NCBI GenBank assembly: GCA_021234155.1
Contig: JAJEKV010000111.1
Location: 2,176,968-2,240,967, forward strand
Source: Isoetes taiwanensis
Taxonomy: Eukaryota > Streptophyta > Lycopodiopsida > Isoetales > Isoetaceae
Direction: 5' to 3'
DNA length: 64,000 bases
The position numbers and the translations under genes were made by a program. The notes beneath the pieces are model-generated. The model worked only from the letters and a program-made list of their open reading frames with translations, was not told the DNA's origin and ran no database searches. Below, piece by piece: positions 1 to 12,800 of this stretch (its first letter is position 1; every line of letters begins with the position of its first letter).

Positions 1-675
1 AAGCAAGTGGTTGATCCATGGTCAGACAGAATACAAGTCACGTAACTCCAGCGAATAGATTCACGGCCATAAAGGTGCGTTATGTGTCACCAATAATGTA
101 GACAAGAGTGAAAAAACAAAGATTGAAAGCTATACCCTTTTGGTTAAGAAGAAAATGTAGTATCGATCTCAATTGTTTTTTGTTTTCTTCCCTTTGGACT
201 ATTTGCTAGGGGTAGTGGTAAAATAAAATTGCTTTTCTTCTTTGGTTTTGGTTTGGATTTTTGAGTTGCTTCTTCATTTGGTTTTGAAATTTTGATGTCA
301 AAGAAGTGGGTGGCTTAAATTGCAACAACCAGAATGGCTTGAAGAATAAACTATCTACCTGAAAATAAACTATCTACAAGTATGAAAGGAGTGTATTTTA
401 GGTCTTCAATTAAGTCAGCCCAAAGTGGCACCTTCCTTTTTTAACAAACAACTTGTCAAACCAAATAATGCAAAGATCATGAGATCAACTCTATGGTACA
501 CTTTGTATATTTAAAAAATTCCAAAACAAAATTTGGATTGGATCAAAAGACCTCGCATCCTCTCTTCTGCTGATCTTTCTAATATTACATGTATATACAA
601 AATAAAAATCCTCGGACTCGGGCAAAAATCTGTTGATTCTGCTCATAACCCTTCGTTTTTGCTCGAAATTCTTGC
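1..675. other. intergenic, nothing recognised
   Basis: AT-rich sequence with no convincing reading frame, splice structure or repeat. It lies downstream of the ERF gene, which runs on the minus strand, so its right part may hold that gene's 3' UTR. Confidence 0.5.
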
Positions 676-775
676 TTAAGTGATGAAATTTTGACAAATT
701 CGCCCGAATTCGCCCAAATCGATCATTTTTTGCTCAAGATCTGTAGAATCGGTTGAATTATGCATGATAATCCGT

Positions 776-2062
776 TCAAAAACCTGCAATTTCAACACTT
801 TGGAAGATTTCTTCCATACAATCATCGCCAAACTCAAGAACAATCGGCTCGCCGGAGCTAATACTAGACTGGCTATGGCTGGTTCGGCCATGTTTTACAG
901 AAGAACCATAGCCATCGTCTCGTTTTCTCTTTCCGGAAGAGCAGCTCTGATCCTGGCTAGATCCGTCGGAGCTGACAGAAGAAATGCCACTGGCCGGGCT
1001 AGATTTTGCAGCCTCGTCGTCCTCCTTTGGTCTGGAATTGATCAGATGAGGAAAATTAAGAAGAGCTCTGCATCCGCGCATGGAAAATGCAGCTCTGTCA
1101 TAAGCAAAAGCGGCATCTTCTGCCGTATCAAAAGTACCCAGCCATATCCGAGCTCCCTGCCGCCTCGAATCCCTGATTTCTGCGGCAAATTTTCCCCACG
1201 GTCTTCTCCTAACGCCTCTGTAATGCCTTGCCGGCTCTTCCCTGCAAATGGGTTTCTGAATTTCTTGCTTAACAGCTACTGGATTGACAGATTCAACCTG
1301 TTTGGGCACAAAAATCCCCTGTTTCTGCACTGAAATCCCCTGTTTTTGCACTGAAATCCCCTGTTTCTGCTGCGAGATGCTCTGTTTTTCCCCAAAAATA
1401 CTCTGTTTTTCCCCTTTGATCGCCGGAGTTGAATCCACCTTCCATCCCTTTTTCATGGCCTCTTTTAGAACCCCATACAGCATCATATCCTCTGAATCGT
1501 TTTCGTCCAGCGGCAGCAGATCGCCCTTCTGCAGGGAAGAAAGAAAAAACGGGCTTCCTACCGGAGTGCTGCTGATCCTTTTCGATCCTCTGCACGGGCT
1601 GATGCACAGAGAATCCTCTATTTTCACCGGAAGCATCAGACTGGGCAGCGGATTCTTCCTTCTGGGCATCTTCTCTTCAATCTTTTGCTCTTCAATTACT
1701 TCTCCAGCCGACGAATCTGTCTCATCCGGTGCTATTCTCAAATAGCTCCGCCAATCCAAATTCTCATCATCTTTTGCTTCTTCCTGTAATTTCTTCAGCG
1801 ACACGGATCTCTTGAAGGCCCTAATCTCCTCTTTTGCCTCCTCCGATCCGCTGCTCATCCTTCCGCGGAGACAATCCTCCAATTTCCTTGCCAAATCTGT
1901 GCTTTCTTTCTGTGCCGACCTGCCGGAACTCTGAAACGAAAACTCCTCCCCCGATTCATCCACCAGGGTCCCCAATTCAGGCTCTATTTCAAGCTCCGGA
2001 AGTAATTCTTCCAAATGGTGCGAAAAATTATCATGAATCTGCCCCTGTCCTGTAAAACCCAT
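776..2062 (-). CDS. AP2/ERF-domain transcription factor, ERF subfamily
   Basis: Single-exon gene for a 428-residue nuclear DNA-binding protein. The AP2 domain occupies residues 280-338: it opens [18 protein letters not shown], continues through [19 protein letters not shown] and closes RALLNFP. The Ala and Asp of AAEIRD are the ERF-type residues, as opposed to Val/Glu of DREBs, so a GCC-box-type target is expected from family knowledge. A serine-rich, basic stretch with KRKRDD (378-383) may act in nuclear import. The C-terminal acidic patch [16 protein letters not shown] resembles the activation motif of group IX ERFs. Residues 217-255 are an unusual run of about five heptads of the type xKQGISV, with matching 21-bp repeats in the DNA. 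The start is the first in-frame ATG; the frame is open throughout. Group placement is inference. Confidence 0.9.
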   Translation of the reverse strand: MGFTGQGQIHDNFSHHLEELLPELEIEPELGTLVDESGEEFSFQSSGRSAQKESTDLARKLEDCLRGRMSSGSEEAKEEIRAFKRSVSLKKLQEEAKDDENLDWRSYLRIAPDETDSSAGEVIEEQKIEEKMPRRKNPLPSLMLPVKIEDSLCISPCRGSKRISSTPVGSPFFLSSLQKGDLLPLDENDSEDMMLYGVLKEAMKKGWKVDSTPAIKGEKQSIFGEKQSISQQKQGISVQKQGISVQKQGIFVPKQVESVNPVAVKQEIQKPICREEPARHYRGVRRRPWGKFAAEIRDSRRQGARIWLGTFDTAEDAAFAYDRAAFSMRGCRALLNFPHLINSRPKEDDEAAKSSPASGISSVSSDGSSQDQSCSSGKRKRDDGYGSSVKHGRTSHSQSSISSGEPIVLEFGDDCMEEIFQSVEIAGF

Positions 2063-2184
2063 CTCTGATTCTTGCCGATATGCTCAAATCTGACACTTCC
2101 CACTCCGATTTGCTCAAGCTCTGTACTGCCCACTTCCGATTATCCTCTGATTAATTCCTTGCTTGACGGATTGGGTTGCTTCTT

Positions 2185-2190
2185 CTTATA
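2185..2190 (-). promoter_or_regulatory. possible TATA box of the ERF gene
   Basis: TATAAG on the minus strand about 125 bases upstream of the ATG. Position is plausible for a plant core promoter, but the motif is short and nothing else supports it. Confidence 0.3.
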
Positions 2191-2199
2191 CTGACGCTT

Positions 2200-4300
2200 T
2201 GAAAGAGCGATTGAAAGACTTTTTAGCCCAAAACGTGCGGATGAATTGTATTTGAAAGCACTGAGAAACACTAGAACGCGTAGATTCTCGATTTGCAGAA
2301 TGACCCACGAGTCAATTTTTCTTATGAAACGGATTTACTCTGCTGCATGGGAGGATCGTGGGCTTATTTTAGCAGTTTCAAAGAAAAGAAGAAGGCGAAT
2401 ACGCAAGAAAAACGTGGAGAAATTTCGAAAGAAACTTCCGAGAAAGATAAAACAATGTGTTTTATCAGGAAACTCCTTTTGTAGGTTCGTGTCCTTTGGC
2501 TGGATAAGCATGTCTGCCATATCTACAAGCTCCATACAAAAACAAAGCGTGCCTGTTGTGAAGACGATATTTGACACGTTTTAAACATTCTGCGGTCCAG
2601 ATTTAGCCAAAACGCCCTCTCTCAAATAAATAAAAGCCAAAATATCTCATCCTTGTAGCCCTAGCCAATGCTCGAAAATCTTTTTAGCTCCCATTTTTCA
2701 TATTTTTGATGCTTACTTTGGCCCATGGTTTAAAAATAGGATAGTTCCTCCACTAAAAATCTGTCATCCTGAAAAATTTTCGGCAATAATAGACTAGAAA
2801 ATGGACTAACATATATTTTTACCGGTAAACAAATACTAGCGGCACATTGCTATTTTCGAGCCCTGCGGTCAGTACAATATTTTTCTTTCAGCCGAAGCTT
2901 TCATCAATTGTATAATAATTAGAATGAATGTATTTTTGTTGTCAATAATAAAACTTGTCAAAAAAATTGCTACTTACATTAACTTAACGAAAAAGTTGCC
3001 TTTGAGTATTACTTTTTATTTTCTTAATAATAGAAAACCATAAAAAAACTTACCAGAAGATTTCTTGCTATCTATTAACTTAACAAAAAAAAATAAGATT
3101 TCTTACTATCTATTAACAAAAAAAATTCAATTTCAACCAGTTGATTTCTAGCATTCCCTCAACTTTGTCCAACACTTGACCTTAACACACTTTGTCACAC
3201 ATTTCTTTTATATCAAATATCATTTTATAATATTGTGATCAATTCATGTTCTTCTTGGACACTGTCTAGTTCTTTCCACCTAGTCAACTTGGCATTTTGA
3301 CATGTACAAAACTTTCTAACAGTGGAATTAAAACTGGCCTTCAACTTGCCACCTTGTCTTGCCCCCTTGCACATTCCAAAGGCCGTTTCAACAACTAAAA
3401 GCAATCTCAGGCAATTTCTAGAAGCTTGAATTGCACTTCATGAAGAATCCAATTAGACATTCTACAAGACTTTGATTCAGATGCAAGTCCCTGAAATTGC
3501 ATCCTCCTATATTTTCTATTGTGAAATTACAATTTACATGGTATGCAAGTTGCCTATATGCCATTTCACCTCGTGGGCTTAAGCCATGCATATCTCTTTA
3601 TGCCATGAGATATGCCTTTATGTCACACTCAAACTACCATTGTTCCTGCTTATCCCACGTCCCACATGTTTGTCCTTTTTTACAGCACGAGTTGTCTTGT
3701 TGGAATGGTAGTTATCTAGAAATCTCAAACAATAATATAACTTACATATTATACTCATTGATAATGTCATGTTGCGTCATAAAAGTGAATTGAACTGAAT
3801 TGAATTCTCTACTTCAATCATGGCAAATTTGTCTGTGGGTGTTGACGTGGGGGACTTACGTCGTGGCACCACTGGGTCGAATATTTATTGGATCAACTCG
3901 ACTATTCTTACTTCAAGAACTGATATCAACTCGACCAAACTTGTAGAATTTGGTAAGCACGATCATGATGCAGAAAGACTCCAGTCATATCGAAGTCAAC
4001 TCTCTAAGCAAAAATAGTCAAACAAATCCAATAGTGGTGGACTTAGTGAGCATGTCATGCTAGATTGTACTCGAGCCTTCTGGGACTATCCCAACAACGG
4101 TCGCACCCGCACTTCTAAAGTTGCTCGAATAGCCTGTAATATCATCCAAGACTATGTTCCACATAATATAGCACGTTCGAAGTCCCTTTATCCTGTACGA
4201 GGCTCCTATCGTATAGGATCAGGAGATCCCCTCATGTCAACTCCTCAAGTCGGCAAGAGGCTGTCCATGCAACATCGGCTACTGGTTGGAGTACGGACGT
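2200..4300. other. intergenic, no gene recognised
   Basis: AT-rich spacer. Short frames at 2246-2584 and 3497-3793 show no family resemblance, no domain and no splice context, and I treat them as chance. The first 150 bases are probably the ERF promoter. Confidence 0.45.
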
Positions 4301-4324
4301 GTCATTGCCCCATCTTCTCCAGGT

Positions 4325-5000
4325 CAACCTCACTGCGGAAGCGTAAAATATAAGCACAGGCAACATGCATAATCATATAAATACTCGCCACGAAGGGTGA
4401 GGCAACATCGTCTCTACATCATCATCATAGACATAACATCAGCATAATCCTAACCCAAGCTTTCACTCTGTGTAATACAAATGATCGTCTAGACCTCAAG
4501 TTATCAATAGACGAAAGTCATAACAATTGAGGTGGCTCGCAGAGAACAATGGCAAGGGTAGCCCCTCTTGTGTATACTTTGCAGATAGATCGAGAAGCCT
4601 CGGGTCTCCATTGTAGCCTTCCAGTGACGTCCCTAAGGCTACTTCAGGGTTTCATCTCCTCAGGTCCGATGATGCATGAATGCTGCTCCTTCCAAGAGGC
4701 ATCTTGCCAATTGCAGGCAGCTAGAGAGCGCAGCAGTAAGAGATCGGCCTAACTTGCTATGGATCCTCGGTAGACCTGCACATGATCCCTCTACAATCGG
4801 AACAAGTCCCTTATTCTACGCCAATCAAGGCCGTTGACCCACGATCAAGCAGATTCTCTATGCGCAAGCCAAATTATAATGAGGTCTTATTGCTAGAGTC
4901 ATACTAACATGGTTTTCAGGTCTCTACCTCCTTCTCGCACACACTAGAGGTGCAAAACAAAGCATCATACCATGATCACATATAATAGAACAACAACTCT
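4325..5000. repeat. degenerate relic related to the chromovirus LTR at 7.8-9.4 kb
   Basis: Blocks in the same order match the long terminal repeats at 7,776 and 20,466: GCGGAAGCGT, CATAATCATA and CCACGAAGGGTG, then a TAGCCTTCC block and a CTACT(C/T)CAGGGTTTCAT block. The spacing is similar, but the sequence between blocks is strongly diverged. No intact ends or target duplication are visible. It is read as an old solo LTR or the LTR of a related family. Confidence 0.5.
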
Positions 5001-5439
5001 AATCTACCAGATTTAATCCTAAGGAATATAAGGATTGATATTCCTTAACACTATTGTATGAGAGACCCTTTTGGGTTGATCAACCCATATGGATCCCTCA
5101 AACACATGTACGCTTTAAAGAATAAATCGATGCGACGGTTATGAAATTTTAAATGTCGAGAGTTGGATTGTAAAGTTAACTCGAACTAGTCTCACCTTAA
5201 AGTACTCTTATTTTTTAGATTCTATGATGTCGAGAAACTCAAATATCTAAAGAACATATTAGTAATGTCATTTTTAAATGAAAATAGATATTAAGTATTA
5301 ATTGTCTCTCAAATTTCATGTGGTTTTTTAAGAAATTGAAGTAGCTATGGATTATCAAAAATAGGAACCCAGTCGGTTCTTTACAAAATTTCCTAAAATA
5401 GGCTTCTAAACATCATTTCTTATGCATAATAGAAATTTT

Positions 5440-6034
5440 GAAGGTAGCATTATTACGTCCACCTACAGGTATTTGGGAGTGGAGTTTCCTTCTACACTAT
5501 GTTGGAACACATCCATCCGATTGTGGGTGACTGCAGGCTGGAAAGCGTTTTATGCAATGCAGAACAACAACACAGTGCATTGCTCTATGTTTGGGGCCAC
5601 CAATCACATCTGTTCAGGGTACTGGTGGAGCTTGTTCTTCTATACGGGCTCGAGTTCAAGGGTCTGGTGGTGTCTCTTGCGATTTGGAATGACTTAGAAT
5701 AGGTGCAAAAGGCCTTCTTAGCACCAGCACTCGAAGTGAAATCCACGGTCCCATATAGAATCCTACTGTAGGAGATAGGATTCTTACCTCTTTAGAGGGT
5801 AGCCCTTGATAGACATCGTCTATTTCCATAAGGTTGTCAATATGGACGATGCTCGTCTCCCGAACCTGGCTTACACCATGGCAATAGGACTGCAGCGGCT
5901 GAAGGCCTGTTGGAACGACAACAGAGCTCAGTGGCTAGCAGATGGAATGTGCAGGAGCACATGTAGCAAATTATAGCCAACAATTGCATGGCATCATGTT
6001 GGGCATAGACTGCGACAACAATTCCAGGCAACTA
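5440..6034 (+). mobile_element. LINE fragment, ORF2 C-terminal half, decayed
   Basis: The plus-strand sequence is homologous to the minus-strand LINE at 51.3-52.4 kb. Both read YLGVEFPSTLCW, then a TAGWKA.YAMQNNN block, then LLYG.E and a KSTVPY block. This copy has several frameshifts and stops, and it ends abruptly at a GTGCAGGAGCACATG stretch also present in the other copy. It lies downstream of the RT catalytic core. It is a dead, truncated piece with no tail. Confidence 0.75.
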
Positions 6035-6600
6035 AGTGTTTCTATTGCATCCTTACGAAGAAACCTCTAGACATCCACATTTGTTGGACATATTAAGTAG
6101 AACACTATCCATTCCATTGCGCAGTCTAAAGCATCAACTATATTTGAAGTTATTTAAGTGTAACATTTTGCCACCTGCAAAAACTTCATCATCTCATCAG
6201 AGTATAAAGTGCCACCTCAAGCTAAGGGATAGCACATTTAATTGCATACTCTAAATAATATAGAACCTGCTTACGCCAATCTCATCATGTCGAGCATGTT
6301 GGGCCAGAATGTCCAACAATTGCATCAGTACACATAATACTCATAGAATAGAATTTTACCATCAAATACAACTTAAGCAGTGTACGAGTTGATTCCATCC
6401 AAATACATTTGAAAAAAGATGGATGATTCCAATTTGCCCATATACTATTTCTAGATATAGATGATGAAACTAAGCTTCCATTTTTCCTGTTCTTAATTTT
6501 TATCCAAAAGTATGCTTTCCACATGCAATAGCAAGAGGATCCTCTGGTTGGCAGGGCTTCATTGTCAGTTGTAATGAAGCTTATTATCTATATCCATTAT

Positions 6601-7282
6601 CACTAATACAGAATAGACAGTTTGCGACGTCATTTGCGACGTCTTAGCGACGTAACGAGAACATCAAACGTCGCATGCACACGCTTTAATAACATTTTTC
6701 GCTCGTCGCAAATGACGTCGCCGTGGATTCGTCGCAGCGCGACTTCACGCGCATGTGCAATGTATTAGCGACGTCATGGACGTCCCCCAAGTATGTACAA
6801 AATATGTCCTTATGACGTTTTACAGACGCCGCTCATATGTTGCTAAGACGTACATATATGTGCGTCCAAAATGTTTTTTCGTGAACTTGAACCCCTAACT
6901 TTTAACTAATAAACCTGAGGCCTTACCAACACCTCAATAACCTGCAATGAGACGTTGCAGTTGCGACGTTTCACGTTGTAATGACGTTGCACTTGCGACG
7001 TCATACGTCGCTAGTGTGACGTGGCACGTAGTAGACAATTGCGACGTCTGGCCAGACGTTCCAACTGTGAGGTCTGACATTCTACCTGCGACGTCGTTTG
7101 AATTTTGTGCAACATCTTAGAAACGTACTCGATTTTTGCCATTGCAACGTCTGACCAGACGTTCCAACTGCGACGTCGTTTAAATTTTGTGCGACGTCAT
7201 GGGAACGTACGCGATTTTTGTGACGTGGATGTTTCATATACGTTGCAAACTGACGTCGCAAACATCCCATCCTCTAGTAGTG
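6601..7282. mobile_element. non-autonomous CACTA (En/Spm) transposon, complete MITE
   Basis: The element begins CACTAATACAG and ends with the reverse complement of CACTACTAGAGG. Both ends then share TTTGCGACGTCA in inverted orientation. A 3-bp target duplication TAT lies at 6598-6600 and 7283-7285, as expected for this superfamily. The 682-bp body has many subterminal GCGACGT motifs in both orientations, the typical transposase-binding pattern. No transposase is encoded, so it needs a relative in trans. Confidence 0.8.
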
Positions 7283-7342
7283 TATCTGCCATGAAATACA
7301 CACATTTAACATTAACAATAAAGAAGAAGAAGAAGAAGAATG

Positions 7343-7601
7343 ATTTTTATCGTCCACTGAGACCAATCGGCCTATGGGACCCAAAAGGAGCGCAACGAAC
7401 TTATTACTGTCCGAGTTAAAAAACCCCCGCCCCGAAGGGCTTTCGAGGGAAAAACCGTGGCAGTAATAAGAATGCTGTCAACCTGTACAAGTATACATCA
7501 TCATGAAATAAATGTATATATACATGTCAAGTGTGTGCCCGAGGGCATAACTGATCTCGCATGTCCATAACCTCCTGAAGGTATGATCCCAGCACCCATA
7601 C
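7343..7601 (-). mobile_element. LINE 3'-end fragment
   Basis: It matches the 3' UTR and extreme ORF2 end of the LINE at 51.28 kb. Shared blocks are TTTTTATCGTCCAC, GAGACCAATCGGCCTATGGG, a CCCCCGCCC block and AAAAACCGTGGCAG. An AAG microsatellite at about 7318-7341 stands where the other copy carries its pentamer tail. It is 5' truncated and non-coding. Confidence 0.75.
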
Positions 7602-7775
7602 AAAATTAAATATAGATGTATATTGCTTATCAACTTACCCATTACAACGACATTGTATTATGCTGCAGCTGCTACCCAGATTGCCCTCTTCTTTTGTAAA
7701 CACTCTACCTCCGCTATTCCAAAATCAAAATTTTCATTTGACACGAAGCTTCACTTGTGGGAATTATCAATTTGA

Positions 7776-9369
7776 TGTGACGCTCCCTGAACATATACGA
7801 CACTCGGACGTATACATACGGGGACTTTCCCCTCCCATGGCGACCAACTCGCCACGAGCAGGGCCCTCCGTCTAACTCGGGCCATCTATAGAAAGATGCT
7901 CGAGTGAAGGACACAGAGGGGTCATTCGGCCCACGCCTTCAATGGGGCTCCTATATCGCGGAAGCGTGAATACAAGGTTAGCACACAGCATAATCATATC
8001 ATAAAATACCACCACGAAGGGTGGCACATCCATCCAACTGACAACAACAAAGAAGATGCATTTAATACTAGGGAAAACACCCCAAACCCATGGTTCTACC
8101 CCGACTCAGACTCCAATGAGGATCGACTGACGGCTAGGTCTCAAGAGATCAGCAGACCGAATCTTGGCATGGCGTTGGCTGGCATAGAATATTGGCTAGG
8201 GTTGTCCACTCCATCCGCCCCTCCTGTGCACACTTTGCAGATGAGTCGAATCATGCTATGGCATCACTATAGCCTTCCGGAGATGCAGACTCAAGGTATC
8301 ACCCTTCGAGCCTACTCCAGGGTTCATGAAGCCCTGGTCCAATGAGGCAGGTCAGGGAAGTGTCCCCTTCCAGGATCACAGCGGTTCCATGGGTGAGCTA
8401 GAGAATACGTGCCGCATCAGCGACCCCCGCATCCATACCCGACTTAGTCACCCTATATCTACTCAAAGTACAGGATGCCCCATACGGGTCACACCTCTCG
8501 CACCCGTGGAGTGTCCTGACCCATACCCGCCCCTCACGTGACCGCCTATCGCCTAGCCCATCAGGGAGTCCCAGGAGCCTTGTATGTTCGTGCAAGGCCC
8601 CACCCCTACTTCACCACTGCGTCCCGTCTCTGGTGCTAAGCAATCACGTAGCATCCATGACTCGGTGATTTCTTGTGCACAGGCCGCAATAATTGGGAAT
8701 TAAAGGGCTACTAGGAGCATACTAAGTGCATAAGGCACGAGGGTCTCTACCCCCTCTAATCCCCTCGCTTTCTACGGAGGCTAACAGAGAACTATCATAG
8801 ATTCATCCATCCATACGTATCAAAGCATAATCCATAATCGAAATATAATCCCATCTATCAAAGAAGGGTTAGTCCTAACAAAGATAATCAGAGAGGACTA
8901 ACTAAAGCGCTATCCACAAATCTCAAGCTTGACTACCCACTTACCCGAGTTTCGACTTGATCCATTATCATGGGGTGCTTCCATCTTCAAAAACTTGGGT
9001 GTTTAGCAAACTTGGGCACTCAGCAACAGCTTCAGCAACTTGGGCGCTCAGCTGCTCCTCCTCCTGGCTCGATTTTGGGGTCAAATGGGACAAAGGTTCA
9101 ATGTTGATGCCCCAAGTTAGCATCCCCATGCTGGCCAATCGAGTTTGGCCAAGTGGCGCCTTCCTAATCCATCCATTATCCTAATTAATCCAATTAGAGA
9201 TTAATTCCTTAATTATAGGTAATTAACCTTTAATAATTAATTTAGCATAGCTAAATTAATCCCTTTTAGGTTAACCCACTAGGTTAAAATACCCCATGGT
9301 GGCGTATCTTTACTGGGTGATGTGTCAATATATTTATACGTATACCGTATAAATACTTGGAACGTCACA
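7776..9369 (-). repeat. 3' long terminal repeat of the chromovirus
   Basis: 1,594-bp direct repeat of 20,466-22,047, with TG...CA ends inside a 6-bp inverted TGTGAC/GTCACA. The half near 8,640-9,369 is nearly identical to its partner. The 7,830-8,640 half has many small differences clustered in GC-rich runs. The 75-codon frame shared by both copies is probably chance. Confidence 0.92.
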
Positions 9370-9382
9370 TTCTCCCCTCCTT
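9370..9382 (-). other. polypurine tract
   Basis: On the coding strand AAGGAGGGGAGAA lies directly against the 3' LTR, exactly where plus-strand cDNA synthesis of LTR retrotransposons is primed. Confidence 0.8.
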
Positions 9383-9860
9383 AGAAATAATGCTGTCCTC
9401 AGCATTAGGGTTAGTTAAACTATAAGAAACTATACATAGAAGAAGGAAGGTAATTCCTTATTTGCAAGGGTAATAAGATCACAATTTAAACATATAATAG
9501 TTTAAGCACAAAGGTGCATTTCACATACTTATCATAACAAGGTTTAAGGACCGAAGTCCGATATCAAAGATTATAGTGACAAAAAGATAACACATGTATA
9601 CAAGATAAAACTGGAGAAGTCGGGCCATCAGCAACCCTCTATACATGGGCAGGTCACGTACTGCTCACTGGCCTGCGCATGTGAATACATCAGTATATAT
9701 AGATAGAATAAGTAGGTTGTGGTTGAAGGGACCGCCCCCTATAAGAAATAAAAGAAAAACCTATCTACAAGGGAACATATCATGCCTATGGTTCGCAATT
9801 CATTGCGGCGTAAGGAATGGCCAAGTTCCCATTATAGCCGGGATGAACGCGGCCTATGAA
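9383..9860. other. 3' untranslated part of the chromovirus
   Basis: About 480 bases between the pol stop and the polypurine tract. No frame or repeat recognised. Confidence 0.6.
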
Positions 9861-12800
9861 CTACATGCTTTGCAAGCAAGTCGCGGTCATGCCCACATTG
9901 ACAATACACCACGTCCTAGAGAACACGAAGGTGATCTCATCATCGGTAACTATTATTAACCACGATGCATCTGCCCCTCTACTGCATGATTCTCGGCGAA
10001 TCAAGCCTTGAAGCTTACCGCCGGGTGCGGGGTTGATAGCATCGTTGAGCGTGCAGCCCTGAGATTCCCGGATGAAGTCCGGATAGTGCTTCTCAAGGTC
10101 TATCTTCATCACCCACGTAGCATCCTCAACTGGCAAGTGTTTCCACTTAACCAAGTATTAGAGCATTTGACTCCTTCTGGTCTGCTTATAGGCTCGATCA
10201 AGAAGAGTTTCGGGCACTATATGTAGATGCTCTTCTGTCATTTCAAGAAAGGTGGGTGTATCCAAAATCTCCTCTGGATCTGGGGTGTGTTGTCTCAGAA
10301 GACTCACGTGAAAGACCTTGTGGATCTTCAAGCGTGGTGGCAAATCCAAGCGATATGCCTGTTTTCCAAGACGTTCAATGATGTTGAACGGCCCAGCCCA
10401 TCTGGGTGCCAGCTTCTTGCAGTTACCAATCTTAAGCTTGGCTTGTTTAACCTTAATCTTAAGCCAAACTGACTCACCCATCTGAAAGACTCGTGGGGTT
10501 CTGTGCTTATCTGCAACACTCTTCTGACGACTGTGTGCAGCCAGTAGGTAACCACGAACTTCTTCAACCAAAGCTTGCATTTCGAAGAGGAGTTGTTGAG
10601 AAACCTCCACTTTAGAAACGGGATTATGCCATGTGTCTGGAGTAAGACACTGATAACCATAATTTATCATAAAGGGAGACATCCTGGAAGACTCCTGTTT
10701 CATGCTGTTATAGGCAAATTCGACCATATAGATATAGTCAGCCCATTGTGATTTCTTACTCCACACATAATTGCGTAGCATATCCTCTATAATACGATTG
10801 GTACGTTCTGTCTGACCATCCGTCTGAGGATGATATGCGGTACTCATAGCAAGCTTGGTTTGGATGGCGGCAAAGAAATCCTTCCAGAATGCACTTACGA
10901 ATTTGGGATCCCTGTCGGATACAATAACCCGTGGCATTCCATGCAATATGAAGATCTCCTTTGTAAACAGCAAAGCGATATCGAAGACTGTATCCGTGGT
11001 ACGACATGGCAAGAAATGAGCCATTTTCGACAATTTGTCGACCACTACCATCAATGCATCATATCCACGGAGAGTACGTGGAAGGCCCACAATGAAATCC
11101 ATGGTTATCACTTCCCACTTAGCGTTGGGCACATCCAGAGGTTGCAACTCTCCTGGAATCCTTAATTGCTCAGCCTTGGTTTGTTGACACACCTGACACT
11201 GCTTAATATACCTGGCAATGTCCTTCTTCATAGACGGCCAAAATTAACTGGAGCGGATCTTAAAGTAGGTCTTCATAAAACCTGCATGTCCAGCTATAGG
11301 GCTATTGTGTGTATCATGGAGAATAAGCTTACGCACTCCTGAAGTCTCAGATACACACAACTTGTCTTTGTGATATAACAAATTGCCCTCTTTCTTATAT
11401 GAACGGAAAGCTTCACGTTATTTATCTGTGCGTGCCTCCTTAGCCAAGATATCCCACACCTCACGGAACTCTGGATCCGTGGCCAAGGTCTGCTCTATCT
11501 GTCTTCCGAACTCACTGGTGAGTGTGGAAATCGCGTTACAATGGGTTCGGGTCACCAAGGGATGGCGTGACAACGCATCCCAACCACATTGTGTTTCCCA
11601 GGCTTATACATAATCTCAAAATCATACTCCTCGAGAAACTCCATCCATTTCCTTTGACGGAGGTTGAGATTGGGCTGGGTTGATAGATAACGGAGACTCT
11701 GATGATCTGTATCAAGCTGAAATCTTCTACCAAGAAGGTAGTGTCTCCATATACGCAGAGCGCGGACAACAGCTAACAACTCCTGATCATGGGTAGGGTA
11801 TCGCTGTTCGGTCTCATTCATCTTCTTTGAAACATAGGCAATAACCCTCCCCTCCTACATTAGGACTCCCCCGGTAGCAATTTTACTGGCATCCGTTGCT
11901 ACTAGTTTATCCTTTTCGGGGTCCGACAATGTGAGGACTGGTGTCGATGTTAAAGCATCCTTAAGCTTCTGAAAACTTCCCTGGACTTTTGCTTTCCAAT
12001 GCTCAATCCAATCCTTCACTTTCTCATGCTTTGTAAGATCGGTAAGAGGTGCTGCAATCTTTGCGAAGTCCTTAACAAACTTACGGTAATATCCTGCCAA
12101 TCCCAAGAAGCTTCAAACCTCTGAAACATTACCTGGAATGGGCCAATCCTTGACTACCTCTATCTTTGCTGGATCTGTAGCAATTCCTTCAGCGGAAATG
12201 ACATGGCCTAAATAGTCCACTTTGGGTGTGGCAAACTTGCACTTAGAAAACTTGGCAAAGAGCTGGTGACGTCTTAGCTTTTGTAGGGCCAACCGAAGAT
12301 GTTTCTCATGCTCCTCCAGAGTCTTACTATAGATGAGAATGTCATCAAAGAAAATAACAACAAAATCATCCAAGTATTGTCGGAACACATCATTCATCAA
12401 TCGCATAAAAGTTGCGGGGGGCATTAGTTAATCCAAAAGGCATAACGGTAAACTCATAATGCCCATATCTAGTGCGAAAAGCAGATTTATGGATATCCTC
12501 CGCTTTAATTCTTATTTTGTGATACCCGGAGCGTAAATCAATCTTTGAGAAGTACTTGGCCCCTTGCAACTGGTCCATAAGATCGTCTGCTCTAGGCAAA
12601 GCATAGCGATTCTTGATCGTATGCTTGTTGAGCTGCCGATAATCAATACACATCCTCAGGGAGCCATCCTTCTTCTTAACAAAGAGGATAGGAGCGCCAA
12701 AATGCGAAACACTAGGTCGAATGAAGCCTAGGTTTAATAACTCCTGAAGTTGCTTCTTAAGCTCTGCCAATTCAGGGGGACTCATACGGTACGGGGCCTT

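Noticed and set aside
3497-4752. Several 60-100-codon frames
   Set aside because: No family resemblance or splice context; part lies in an LTR relic.
8957-9184. 75-codon frame present in both LTRs with one residue changed
   Set aside because: Its conservation simply follows from LTR identity. No domain or start context supports a gene.
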